NCBI RefSeq assembly: GCF_002072155.1 | Contig: NZ_BDIY01000002.1 | Location: 310,001 to 374,000, forward strand | Direction: 5' to 3' | Origin: Roseovarius sp. A-2 | GTDB taxonomy: Bacteria > Pseudomonadota > Alphaproteobacteria > Rhodobacterales > Rhodobacteraceae | Length of the DNA stretch: 64,000 nt | In this document: positions 36,058 through 44,426 of the stretch, one piece after another | How the letters are laid out: the number at the start of each line of letters is the position of its first letter | Position numbering within the stretch: the first letter of the stretch is position 1 | Program-made: the position numbers and the translations under genes | The notes under the pieces: model-generated | Databases searched by the model: none | Told to the model about the DNA's origin: nothing | Seen by the model: the letters and a program-made list of their open reading frames with translations, nothing else

Positions 36058-37155
36058 ATGGGTTTTAAGATGGGAATCGTGGGCCTGCCCAATGTCGGAA
36101 AATCCACGCTCTTCAACGCGCTCACCCGGACTGCTGCGGCGCAGGCGGCAAATTTTCCGTTCTGCACGATCGAGCCGAATGTCGGCGAGGTAGCGGTGCC
36201 GGATGCGCGGCTCGACAAGCTGGCGGCGATTGCCGGATCGAAGCAGACCATCCCGACGCGAATGACCTTTGTCGATATCGCGGGGCTGGTCAAAGGGGCC
36301 TCCAGGGGCGAGGGGCTGGGCAACCAGTTTCTGGCCAATATCCGCGAGGTCGATGCCATCGCCCATGTGCTGCGCTGCTTTGAGGATGGTGACGTGACCC
36401 ATGTCGAGGGCCGCGTCGATCCGGTAGCGGATGCCGAGGTGATCGAGACGGAGCTGATGCTGGCGGATCTCGATTCTATTGAGAAAAGGCGGGCCGGACT
36501 GGTGCGCAAGCTGAAGGGCGGCGACAAGGACGCGGTGCAGGCGGACCGGCTTCTTGCGCTTGCGCAGGCGGTGCTGGAAGAGGGCAAGCCCGCGCGGACC
36601 GTCGAGATCGACGACGAGGATCTCAAGGCGTGGAAGATGCTGCAATTGCTGACATCCAAGCCGGTGCTCTATGTCTGCAATGTCGAGGAAAGCAATGCCG
36701 CCGAGGGCAACGCCCATAGTCAAGCTGTGGCGGAGATGGCCGCCGCGCAGGGGGCGGGCAGCGTTGTGATTTCTGCCCAGATCGAGGAAGAGATCAGCCA
36801 GCTTGAACCGGATGAAGCTTTTGTTTTTCTTGAGGAAATGGGGTTGAAAGAGGCCGGTCTAGACCGGCTGATCCGGGCCGGATACGAGCTGTTGCACCTG
36901 GAGACGTACTTTACCGTCGGCCCCAAGGAAGCGCGGGCCTGGACCATTCCCACCGGCACGCCGGCGCCCAAGGCGGCGGGGGTCATTCACGGCGATTTCG
37001 AGAAGGGATTTATCCGCGCCGAAACAATCGCTTACGAGGATTTCGTCACCCTTGGCGGCGAGCAGAAGGCCAAGGATGCGGGCAAGATGCGGGCCGAGGG
37101 CAAGGCCTATGTCGTCAAGGATGGCGACGTTCTGCACTTCCTCTTTAACACCTGA
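36058..37155 (+). CDS. ychF: Redox-regulated ATPase YchF (OBG-family GTP-binding protein)
   Basis: A 365-residue ribosome-associated P-loop ATPase. G1 is [11 protein letters not shown] (residues 9-19), the switch region [13 protein letters not shown]3 [16 protein letters not shown], and the NVEE replacing NKxD explains the ATP preference of this family. The C-terminal TGS domain shows [16 protein letters not shown] and ends [10 protein letters not shown]. It is convergent with the MttB-family gene, with a REP-like hairpin in between. Confidence 0.96.
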   Translation: MGFKMGIVGLPNVGKSTLFNALTRTAAAQAANFPFCTIEPNVGEVAVPDARLDKLAAIAGSKQTIPTRMTFVDIAGLVKGASRGEGLGNQFLANIREVDAIAHVLRCFEDGDVTHVEGRVDPVADAEVIETELMLADLDSIEKRRAGLVRKLKGGDKDAVQADRLLALAQAVLEEGKPARTVEIDDEDLKAWKMLQLLTSKPVLYVCNVEESNAAEGNAHSQAVAEMAAAQGAGSVVISAQIEEEISQLEPDEAFVFLEEMGLKEAGLDRLIRAGYELLHLETYFTVGPKEARAWTIPTGTPAPKAAGVIHGDFEKGFIRAETIAYEDFVTLGGEQKAKDAGKMRAEGKAYVVKDGDVLHFLFNT

Positions 37156-37228
37156 GCGGGGCGAATTTCGGCGGTCTGTATCACGTCGGTGGGGTGAGCG
37201 GGCCTGAAGCGGAGCTTGCATACCTCCC

Positions 37229-37330
37229 GAAGGTGCCGCGTGATCGCCAGGCCGCGGGACGGTGTCATGCCAGAGGCCTGCCTCTGGCATGACGATCACG
37301 CGGCACCTTTGGTGCGTTTCGCGCGGGGTG
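37229..37330. repeat. REP-like nested inverted repeat, copy 2 (complete)
   Basis: The outer arms are a perfect 17-bp inverted repeat: AAGGTGCCGCGTGATCG at 37230-37246 and its complement at 37293-37309. Inside lies a second hairpin with 13-bp arms, GTCATGCCAGAGG at 37264-37276 and its complement at 37281-37293. The right flank GGTGCGTTTCGCGCGGG is shared with copy 1 at 11.7 kb. It sits between convergent genes and could act as a bidirectional transcription-stopping or RNA-stabilising element. There is no T-tract. Confidence 0.85.
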
Positions 37331-37337
37331 CCATGCC

Positions 37338-38879
37338 TCACGCCGGGAGATGGATCCGGAACCGCTCTCGGATCGCACTATCCGTCACCGGGTCGAACCG
37401 GGCTGCCGAGCGTTCCGAGAGGATCTTCATCTTTTTCTCGGTGGCTTTCTCGATCAGGTCGGGCTTGCCCAGTTCGTCCCATTCCTTGGGCGAGAAGCGG
37501 TTGGCGAGGCTGGGATAGACGTAATCGGTCTGCATCCTTTCAAGGGTTTGCGCCGCCCCAAGATAGTGCCCCGGGCCGCCAATGCAGGCGTTGCGGATCA
37601 CATCGAGGCTGAGTGTGTCCTCGTCCACCTCGATGCCGCGCGTGCAACGCAGGGCCTGGCCGATCAGGTCATCGCCGAGAATGAGCGATTCGAGGCAGAA
37701 ACCGAGCAGCGAGGCATGCATGCCCGCCGCCTCGTAGACCATGTTGAGGCCCGAGAGGCCGGCCATGACATTTGACATCGCCTGTTCCCATCCGGCCTGC
37801 ATGTCGGGCAGCTTGGCATCGGCGATGCCCGCAGCCGCCCCGCCGGGCAGGCCGTAGAATTTGTGCATCTGTGCGCAGCCCGCAGACAGCAGCGCCTGTT
37901 CGCCCGACCCGCCCGACATCGCGCCGGTGCGCAGGTCGCTTACGAAGGGCCATGTGCCGAAGATCGCCGGATGCCCCGGCTGGATCGCGTTCACATAGAC
38001 GAGCCCCGCGAGGCATTCGGCCATGGCCTGCACGATGGCCCCGGCGATGGGGGCGGGGGCGGTGGCCCCGGCCTGGCCCGCCGATAGAAGCAGGACCGGC
38101 ATGCCGCCGCGAATACATTCCTCCATCACGAGGCAGGATTCGGTGGCGAATTTCATCGGCGGGACAACGAAGCAGTTGGAGTTGCTGACGAAGGGGCGGT
38201 CGCGCCATTTATCCTCGCCGCCCGCGATCAGGTGCAGCATCTCCATCGCGTCGCGCACGAAGCCCGGCTCTGTAAAGGACACGCCGACATGTTTCGTGGT
38301 GCCCGCGCAGCAGCCATAGAGCGTGTTGAGGTCCATCTCGCGGTTGTCTGGGATGTCGCGGCAGACCATCGGGCGTTGCAGGAAGTGGATATTGTCGAGT
38401 TGGTCGACGATGCGGGCGGCATCGTGCAGATCCTGCAGGGTGCTCTCGCGGTAGGTGCGGCCATGGGGCTCGACCAGATGCACGGCGGCACCGGCGGTGC
38501 CGTAATGTACGCGGTGGCCCGAGAGGTCGAGATCATGCCGCGCCTCGCGGCCGTGCAGGGTGAGGCTGCGGTTGGCGCGGGCGATCGTGTCCTCGATCAG
38601 GGCGCGGGGAAAGCGGATGCGCCCGTCCGCGCCCTCGATGGCACCGGCACCGGTCAGGTAGGCCACGCCCGAGGGGGGCGCATCGGCCAGGCCGATCTGT
38701 TCGAGCGCGTCGAGCACGGAAGCGTGAATGCGCTGCATCTGCGTGTCAGAGAGCGGGCGGTAGGTGCCGCCCTCAAGTCCGGCGCGGATCGGGCGCAGGG
38801 TGTCGGCGAGCGGGTTGGCACGGGCCGTGCGGCGGGCCTCGCGCCCACCGGCGCGGCGCGTCTTGGTCTGGGTTGTCAT
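37338..38879 (-). CDS. Trimethylamine methyltransferase (MttB) family protein, non-pyrrolysine
   Basis: About 513 residues of the MttB superfamily. True MttB uses pyrrolysine; here the frame has no internal UAG, so it belongs to the non-Pyl group, whose characterised members demethylate glycine betaine, proline betaine or carnitine via a corrinoid protein. Recognisable parts are EQIGLADAPPSGVAYLTGAG, VHYGTAGAAVHLVEPHGRTY and the Gly-rich SGGSGEQALLSAGCAQMHKF. The ATG at 38879 follows AAAGGTGTCCGAC; a GTG at 38888 is also possible. No corrinoid-binding protein is adjacent, so the methyl acceptor is unknown. It is last in a minus-strand block with the FIST/kinase/LuxR genes. Confidence 0.9.
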   Translation of the reverse strand: MTTQTKTRRAGGREARRTARANPLADTLRPIRAGLEGGTYRPLSDTQMQRIHASVLDALEQIGLADAPPSGVAYLTGAGAIEGADGRIRFPRALIEDTIARANRSLTLHGREARHDLDLSGHRVHYGTAGAAVHLVEPHGRTYRESTLQDLHDAARIVDQLDNIHFLQRPMVCRDIPDNREMDLNTLYGCCAGTTKHVGVSFTEPGFVRDAMEMLHLIAGGEDKWRDRPFVSNSNCFVVPPMKFATESCLVMEECIRGGMPVLLLSAGQAGATAPAPIAGAIVQAMAECLAGLVYVNAIQPGHPAIFGTWPFVSDLRTGAMSGGSGEQALLSAGCAQMHKFYGLPGGAAAGIADAKLPDMQAGWEQAMSNVMAGLSGLNMVYEAAGMHASLLGFCLESLILGDDLIGQALRCTRGIEVDEDTLSLDVIRNACIGGPGHYLGAAQTLERMQTDYVYPSLANRFSPKEWDELGKPDLIEKATEKKMKILSERSAARFDPVTDSAIRERFRIHLPA

Positions 38880-38918
38880 GTCGGACACCTTTGAAAGAGA
38901 TCGGGAAAGGGGGCGGGG

Positions 38919-39008
38919 TCAGCCCCGGCCCGGTCGCCCGCGTGCCGCAAGGCCACGCACCGCCCCAATCGTGCGAGTGATCAGCGCGATCTTACTGCGT
39001 GGATGCAT
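38919..39008 (-). CDS. 29-residue basic micro-ORF upstream of the MttB-family gene
   Basis: A short frame beginning MHPRSKIALITRTIGAVRGL and ending ARGRPGRG. Its ATG (39006-39008) is preceded by TTGGAGGACGGCC, one of the best Shine-Dalgarno sites in this region with ideal spacing. The peptide is Arg/Lys-rich with an amphipathic-looking first half. It ends 39 nt before the methyltransferase ATG on the same strand. It could be a leader peptide or an independent small protein; there is no homology evidence either way. Confidence 0.5.
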   Translation of the reverse strand: MHPRSKIALITRTIGAVRGLAARGRPGRG

Positions 39009-39064
39009 GGGCCGTCCTCCAAGGTCGCTTCAGAAAATGTGATTCCCGTTGGCCTGTCTGTCCT

Positions 39065-39086
39065 GTTTCCGACGCGTGTCGCAAAC
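39065..39086. promoter_or_regulatory. 22-bp interrupted palindrome upstream of the micro-ORF
   Basis: GTTTCCGAC, 4-nt GCGT, then GTCGCAAAC. The 9-nt arms pair at every position except one. It sits 57 nt upstream of the micro-ORF start, in the only gap (108 nt) between the kinase gene and the micro-ORF. It is a candidate operator or activator site for expression of the micro-ORF and methyltransferase gene. Confidence 0.5.
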
Positions 39087-39116
39087 GGACCCTTCCCCCG
39101 AAACCGGATCAGGGGA

Positions 39117-41318
39117 TCAGGCGCATTGGCGCAGGAAGGCGCGCAACTCGTTGGGATCTAGCGGCTTGTGCAGCACGTCGAGACCGGCCGACGCGCAATG
39201 CTCGCGCAACTCGCGCGAGCGGTCGGCGCTGACGATACAGGCCGGGATCGGGCCGTGGATCGCGCGCAGGTCGCGCACCGCGTCGGTGCCGAGGCTGCCA
39301 TTGTCGAGCTGGTAATCGGCGATGATCGCATCCGGCGCGACGCCGATCTCCTGCAACAGCGCAATCGCCTCGGCCCCGCTGGCGCAGTCGAGCACATGCA
39401 CACCCCATGTCTCCAGCGTGACGGTGATCGCGTTGCGTAGCGGCGCGTCGTTCTCGATCAGCAGCGCGATGATCGCGCCGAGGTCGGCTTGCGGCGCGGT
39501 ACCCGGTGGCTCGGGGGCGGGGGCCTTGAGATCGCTTTGCGCAACAAGCGGCAATTCGACCGAAAAACAGGTGCCGAGACCGGGCTCGGACCAGAGCCGC
39601 AGCGGGTGCATCAGCAACGAACAGGCGCGTTCGACGATGGCGAGGCCGAGGCCCATCCCCTCGGCGGCGCTGGCGTCAGCGTCGAGGCGGTGGAATTCGC
39701 GAAAGATCACATCCTGCTTGTCGGCCGGGATGCCCGGCCCGGTGTCGCGGATCTCGAGCCGGACCTTGCGCGCCTGTCGGCGGAGACCGATCAGCACCCG
39801 GCCCGACCCGGTGTAGCGGATCGCGTTCGACAACAAGTTCTGCACGATGCGGCGCAGATAGGTCATGTCGCTGCACACGATGGCCGAGGTGCCGACGACC
39901 CGCAGATCGAGCCCCTTTTGCGCGGCTACGGGGCCCAATTCGTCGTGCAGTTGCGCCAGGATAAGCCCGAGCGGGACCGGGGCGACATGCACGGCCGCGT
40001 TGCCGGAATCGAGCTTGGAGATGTCGAGCAGCGCCTCGAGGATGTGCTCGACGCTGCCAAGGGCGTTCTGCGCCTTTTCGAGGATGGTTTGGGCGGCGGC
40101 ATCCGGCACTGCGCCTTGCAGCGCCGCCATGTAGAGCTTTGCCGCCGACAGGGGTTGCAGCAGGTCGTGGCTGGCGGCGGCGACGAAGCGGGACTTGCCG
40201 GCATTGGCGCGCTCGGCCTCCTGCAGGGCGGCTTCGAGTGCGCGGGTGCGCTCGGCGACGCGCGCTTCCAGGGTTGCGTTGGCCTCATAGATCGCCTGCA
40301 CCGCGCGGCGTTCGGCGGTGACATCGGTGAGCGAGATCACGAAGCCATGATCGGGCATGTCCTGACCGAAGAGCGACAGGATCCGGTCGCGCCCGCGCCG
40401 GATCTCGAAGGAAAGCGGCGGGCGGGTGCCGTTGCGGGCGACCCAGGTTGCGATGTCTCGCGCGCCGAGGGTGGGATCGCGCAGGGCATCCTCGCGCAGC
40501 CGCCCGAACAGGGTCTCAAACTCCGCGCCCGTTCGGAACCGGTGCGCCGGGACGGCCAGCAATTCGCTGGCCAGGCTGTTCCAGCCCACCAGCCGACCGG
40601 CGCTGTCGAAGATGCATAGCCCCTGATTGAGGTGTTCGAGCGTGGCGCGGATCAGCCGGGCCTGATCGTCGAGCAGCCGGTCGCGGGCCTGCCGCTCCAG
40701 CCGCATGATATCGGTGATGTCGGTTTGCAGCACGACGGTGCCGCCATCGCCGGTGCGATGCTCGGAGACCTGCACCCAACGGTTCTGCGTCATGCCCACG
40801 TTAAAGATCACGTGATCGTCGGCATGGCGCTGCATCCGTCGGGCGGCCCATTGCGCGGGTGAGAGCGTCTCGGTCAGCGCGAGATGGCGCGAGCGGCTGA
40901 CCAGATGGACATAATCGGTAAAGCTCAGACCGGGTTTTAGCCGCTCGCGGATGTCGGGCATGTGCATGCCGAAGCGCGAATTGCACATCACCAGCGCGCC
41001 CGCCGGATCGAAGAGCGCAAAGCCTTCCTGCACCGTCTCGATCGCATTGGCGAGGTTCGAGCGCGCGGCCTCGGTCTCGGCATGCGCCTGCGAGAGGCGG
41101 GCGTTCGAGTCGTTCAGCAGGTCGAGCGCGCGTTCGAGATCGCGGGTCCGGGCCTGCACCTCCTGTTCGAGCATCGCGGCGCGTTGGAACTGGGCATAGG
41201 CGGCGCCCGAGGCATTGGTCGAGTCCTCGACCCGCCGCATCAGCGCGGCGGCGATCTTGAGCAGTTTTTCGATCTGGCGTTCCGGCGGATCGCGCGGGTC
41301 GAGCAGCGAGCCGATCAT
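39117..41318 (-). CDS. PAS-containing hybrid sensor histidine kinase with C-terminal receiver
   Basis: A 733-residue cytoplasmic sensor kinase. An N-terminal coiled coil (EQEVQARTRDLERALDLLN) leads into two PAS-like domains (AIETVQEGFALFDPAGALV; ATLEHLNQGLCIFDSAGRLV). The HisKA phosphoacceptor is near residue 385 in AAASHDLLQPLSAAK. HATPase blocks are NLLSNAIRYTG, DTGPGIPADKQ and GMGLGLAIVERA. The receiver Asp near 667 is in ADYQLDNGSLG. There are no membrane segments, so it reads a cytosolic signal. The start at 41318 overlaps the FIST gene by 4 nt, supporting functional coupling. Confidence 0.92.
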   Translation of the reverse strand: MIGSLLDPRDPPERQIEKLLKIAAALMRRVEDSTNASGAAYAQFQRAAMLEQEVQARTRDLERALDLLNDSNARLSQAHAETEAARSNLANAIETVQEGFALFDPAGALVMCNSRFGMHMPDIRERLKPGLSFTDYVHLVSRSRHLALTETLSPAQWAARRMQRHADDHVIFNVGMTQNRWVQVSEHRTGDGGTVVLQTDITDIMRLERQARDRLLDDQARLIRATLEHLNQGLCIFDSAGRLVGWNSLASELLAVPAHRFRTGAEFETLFGRLREDALRDPTLGARDIATWVARNGTRPPLSFEIRRGRDRILSLFGQDMPDHGFVISLTDVTAERRAVQAIYEANATLEARVAERTRALEAALQEAERANAGKSRFVAAASHDLLQPLSAAKLYMAALQGAVPDAAAQTILEKAQNALGSVEHILEALLDISKLDSGNAAVHVAPVPLGLILAQLHDELGPVAAQKGLDLRVVGTSAIVCSDMTYLRRIVQNLLSNAIRYTGSGRVLIGLRRQARKVRLEIRDTGPGIPADKQDVIFREFHRLDADASAAEGMGLGLAIVERACSLLMHPLRLWSEPGLGTCFSVELPLVAQSDLKAPAPEPPGTAPQADLGAIIALLIENDAPLRNAITVTLETWGVHVLDCASGAEAIALLQEIGVAPDAIIADYQLDNGSLGTDAVRDLRAIHGPIPACIVSADRSRELREHCASAGLDVLHKPLDPNELRAFLRQCA

Positions 41319-42511
41319 GGCGCGGCCTCTTGCGGGGCCTCGGGGTCGGGCGGGTAGATCGCGACGCCGGTCAGCGTGTGGTTGACATGCATCGAGTTGA
41401 GCTGTTCGCCATAGGTCGAAAAGCCGATCACACGATTGGCCGACAGGAGCCGTGACAGCGCGCCGGTCACCTGCTTTTCCTGCGCCTCGAGCCGTCGCAG
41501 GATGCAATCGCAGCCCAGGATGATGTCGGGCGGCCCGGGGGCCGCGAGCGTGGCCATCTCTTCGCGCAGATGCGCCACCATCGGGCGCGGCTCGGCCAGG
41601 GTCAGCACGAGCCCCTCGTCGATCGCCGAGAAGAACACCAGATCGCCGTTCCCGGCCACTTGCCGGATCGCGCGCACGTGGTGCTGCCCGCCGATCTGCA
41701 CCACGAGCGGATGGGCGGCGAAGGTGAACGGGGTCAATTGCTCGGGGTCCTTGCCGAGGATGCGGGCATATTCGCGCGCCGCCGGTTCGGCGTTTATCTC
41801 GTGGACGATGCGGCGCGCGGGGTCGGCTCCGGTGACGACCATGCGTTTTTCGGTGGGCACGAGGTGATCGGATTTGAACACCCGGACCGGGCAGCGGCTG
41901 CGCACCTGGGTCAGGATCGCGGCATGGTCATGGGCGCGCCCGTCATGCAGGATCCGGGTGCGGGCAAAGCGCGTGCCGTCGCCCGCAGAGCCGCCAAAGA
42001 GCGGCACAGGCCCCAGCCCGACGGCGAGTTCGGCGGTCAGCGCGTCCTCGCGCGTGGACAGCCCGTCGATCATCAGGAAGGTGAATTCATGCTCCCATCC
42101 CGGCGCGTCTTGGGCCATCGCGCTGCGGTTCTGGATCATTCGGTCAATCAGTGCCTGCGCGTCGAGATGCGACAGGTCGGGCACCAGCAGCGTTTCGGCG
42201 CGGAAATGCGAGCGGGGCAGGGCGATGGCGACGATCCCGCCCTCGCGATAGCCGGTGTCGGTCAGCTCTCCGGCGGTGGTGCAGCCGATGACCCGGGCGG
42301 GCGCGAAGACGCGCTTTGCCTCGGCGATGAGGGGCGCGGCCTCGGCCTCGGGGGTCACGAAGAGGATGATCAGCTCAAAGCCGCGCGCATCGCCCCCAAG
42401 CGCCGCGTGAAGCCGCGCGAGCGGGGCCGCGTCTGCGGCCGCCGCGAAAGCGGTGCGCACGATGCCCTGGTGCCAGATCCGGTCGTTGCTCTCAATGGCC
42501 ACCTGATCCAT
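41315..42511 (-). CDS. FIST-domain signal-sensing protein
   Basis: A 398-residue protein with a FIST_N domain (about residues 35-230: ELIILFVTPEAEAAPLIAEA, VIGCTTAGELTDTGYREGGI, LFGGSAGDG) and FIST_C (about 235-375: IVHEINAEPAAREYARIL, EEMATLAAPGPPDIILGCDC, VIGFSTYGEQLNSMHVNHTL). FIST is a predicted small-ligand sensory module usually linked to signal transduction. The start at 42511 follows GGGAGGAGGG. It lies between the LuxR regulator and the hybrid kinase and probably supplies or gates the kinase's input. Confidence 0.9.
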   Translation of the reverse strand: MDQVAIESNDRIWHQGIVRTAFAAAADAAPLARLHAALGGDARGFELIILFVTPEAEAAPLIAEAKRVFAPARVIGCTTAGELTDTGYREGGIVAIALPRSHFRAETLLVPDLSHLDAQALIDRMIQNRSAMAQDAPGWEHEFTFLMIDGLSTREDALTAELAVGLGPVPLFGGSAGDGTRFARTRILHDGRAHDHAAILTQVRSRCPVRVFKSDHLVPTEKRMVVTGADPARRIVHEINAEPAAREYARILGKDPEQLTPFTFAAHPLVVQIGGQHHVRAIRQVAGNGDLVFFSAIDEGLVLTLAEPRPMVAHLREEMATLAAPGPPDIILGCDCILRRLEAQEKQVTGALSRLLSANRVIGFSTYGEQLNSMHVNHTLTGVAIYPPDPEAPQEAAP

Positions 42512-42551
42512 CGCGCGACCCTCCTCCCGGGATAAGCGATACGGCGTGAGC

Positions 42552-43244
42552 CTATGCTCTTTCTCCCTCGGCGTGCAAGACGCTCGCAAAGCTGATCTGC
42601 CTGGCCAGAAGCACCGCCTGCGTGCGGTTCTGCACGCCGAGCTTGCGCATGATTGCGGTGACATGCGCCTTGACCGTGGTTTCGGCGATCGAGAGGTCAT
42701 AGGCGATCTGTTTGTTTAACTTGCCCTTGCAGACCAGTTGCAGGATGCGGCTCTGCTGGGTGGTCAGCATGGCGAGCCGTTGCAGGGCATCGGCGGTGTC
42801 GGCGGCGATGCCGTCCTCCTGCGGGGCGTGCCCCTCGGGCAGGAACCGCTCGCCCCGGCGCAGCGCGTCGAAGGCGGCGCGGAACACCTCGCGCTGGCTG
42901 TGTTTGGGCACGTAGCCCGCAGCGCCCGCGCCGATCACCTGCGCCACCAGACGGCTGTCGGTCATCGAGGAAATCACGATCACCGGCGCGCGTGTCGCGG
43001 CCATCAGGCGCACCAACCCGTCTAGCCCGTCGACATCCGGCAGGTTGAGGTCGAGCACCACGATATCGGGGTCGTGACCCTGGCCGAGCAGGGCAAGCGC
43101 CCGGTCGAGCCGGGCGGCGGTGGTGATCTCGCCGATATGCGCGACCGCCCGCAGCGTCATGGCGAGCGCATCGCAAAACAGCGGATGATCGTCAACGATG
43201 AGCACGGAGGAAAAGTTGCAGCCGTTTTGCTCGGTTCCGGACAT
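42552..43244 (-). CDS. NarL/LuxR-type response regulator
   Basis: A 230-residue two-component regulator. The receiver shows Asp18/Asp19 in LIVDDHPLF, phospho-acceptor Asp65 in VVLDLNLPDVDG and the conserved Lys in GYVPKHS. The C-terminal LuxR helix-turn-helix (about 165-225) reads LTTQQSRILQLVCKGKLNKQ and AETTVKAHVTAIMRKLGVQN. The ATG at 43244 has GGAGG upstream; longer forms are rejected. It is first in the minus-strand run regulator-FIST-kinase, so it is the likely output of that kinase. Confidence 0.93.
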   Translation of the reverse strand: MSGTEQNGCNFSSVLIVDDHPLFCDALAMTLRAVAHIGEITTAARLDRALALLGQGHDPDIVVLDLNLPDVDGLDGLVRLMAATRAPVIVISSMTDSRLVAQVIGAGAAGYVPKHSQREVFRAAFDALRRGERFLPEGHAPQEDGIAADTADALQRLAMLTTQQSRILQLVCKGKLNKQIAYDLSIAETTVKAHVTAIMRKLGVQNRTQAVLLARQISFASVLHAEGERA

Positions 43245-43359
43245 TCTACACCGCCTCCCTGATGTCTCCGGTGTCGAGCTTAGCAAATGCGTCCGGCTGC
43301 GCCTACTGGCCTTTCGTCGTGCAAGGCTGCGAGGTCGCGGCGCGGATCATGTCCGCGCG

Positions 43360-44271
43360 TCACCCCGCCTGCTTGATGAAACTGCCGTCGCGCAACTCGC
43401 GCATCGCCTGCCGCAACTCGGCCTGCGTGTTCATCACGATCGGGCCGTGCCAGGCCACCGGCTCTTGTAGCGGCGCGCCCGAGATCAGAAGAAAGCGCAG
43501 GCCGTTTTCGCCCGCCTGCACGGTAATCTCGTCGCCGGTGCCGAAGCGCACCAGCGTGCGGTCGCCCGACGGGTCGCGCAGGTGCAGTTCGCGGCCCGCC
43601 AGTTCCTTTTCCAGCAGCACGCCGGTTGGTTGCGAGGCATCGGCAAAGGCCCCCGACCCGGCGAAGACATAGGCAAAGCTGCGCCGGTAGGTATCGATCC
43701 GAAAGGTCTTTCGCACCCCCGGCGGCACCGAGATATCGAGATATTGCGGATCAGCGGCGATGCCATCCACCGGGCCGCGCCTGCCCCAGAACTCGCCCAC
43801 GATCACCCGCACGCGGGTGCCGTCATCGTCGATGATCTCGGGGATGTCGGGGGATTTCACATCCTGATAGCGAGGCGCGGTCATCTTGAGCGAGGCGGGC
43901 AGGTTGGCCCAGAGCTGGAACCCGTGCATCTGTCCGGCAGCATTGCCGCGCGGCATTTCCTGATGCAGGATGCCCGACCCGGCGGTCATCCACTGCACAT
44001 CGCCCGCGCCAAGCGTGCCCGTGTTGCCGAGGCTGTCGCCATGCGCGACGTCGCCTTCGAGCACATAGGTGATCGTCTCGATGCCGCGATGCGGATGCCA
44101 GGGGAAACCCTTGGCATAGCGCGCCGGATCGTCATTGCGGAAATCGTCGAACAGCAGGAACGGGTCAAGCTCCGCCGGGTCGTGAAAGCCGAAGGCACGG
44201 TGCAGGTGCACGCCGGCACCCTCCATCGTGGGCTGCGCGAGGCGGGTTTCGAGAACGGGTCTGATCGACAT
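43360..44271 (-). CDS. Pirin family protein
   Basis: A 303-residue bicupin protein of the pirin family; members include iron-binding quercetinases and transcription cofactors. The N-terminal cupin has the metal-site block FPWHPHRGIETITYVLEGDV (His pair) and HGDSLGNTGTLGAGDVQWMT, then SGILHQEMP. The C-terminal cupin begins near LDISVPPGVRKTF. The start at 44271 follows GAAAGGAGACCGCTC. Substrate or partner unknown. A small GC-rich hairpin (43340-43358) follows the stop. Confidence 0.9.
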   Translation of the reverse strand: MSIRPVLETRLAQPTMEGAGVHLHRAFGFHDPAELDPFLLFDDFRNDDPARYAKGFPWHPHRGIETITYVLEGDVAHGDSLGNTGTLGAGDVQWMTAGSGILHQEMPRGNAAGQMHGFQLWANLPASLKMTAPRYQDVKSPDIPEIIDDDGTRVRVIVGEFWGRRGPVDGIAADPQYLDISVPPGVRKTFRIDTYRRSFAYVFAGSGAFADASQPTGVLLEKELAGRELHLRDPSGDRTLVRFGTGDEITVQAGENGLRFLLISGAPLQEPVAWHGPIVMNTQAELRQAMRELRDGSFIKQAG

Positions 44272-44426
44272 GAGCGGTCTCCTTTCACCGTCTAGATAGG
44301 CATGCTCGCCGCGCGGGGGCAGGGGACGGTCTGTTCGCAGGCAAAGGGGCACTGTGCGTTTTTGACGATGCCTCTCGCCAAGTTCGGTCAACCGGGGTAA
44401 ACGCCCGGGGCAAAGGGAGATGCGCG

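Noticed and set aside
37338..38879. Pyrrolysine-containing MttB
   Set aside because: No in-frame UAG occurs across the whole gene, so it belongs to the non-Pyl group.
43340..43358. GCGCGGA/TCCGCGC hairpin after the pirin gene as a Rho-independent terminator
   Set aside because: The stem is real but there is no T-run on the transcribed strand, so termination is unsupported.
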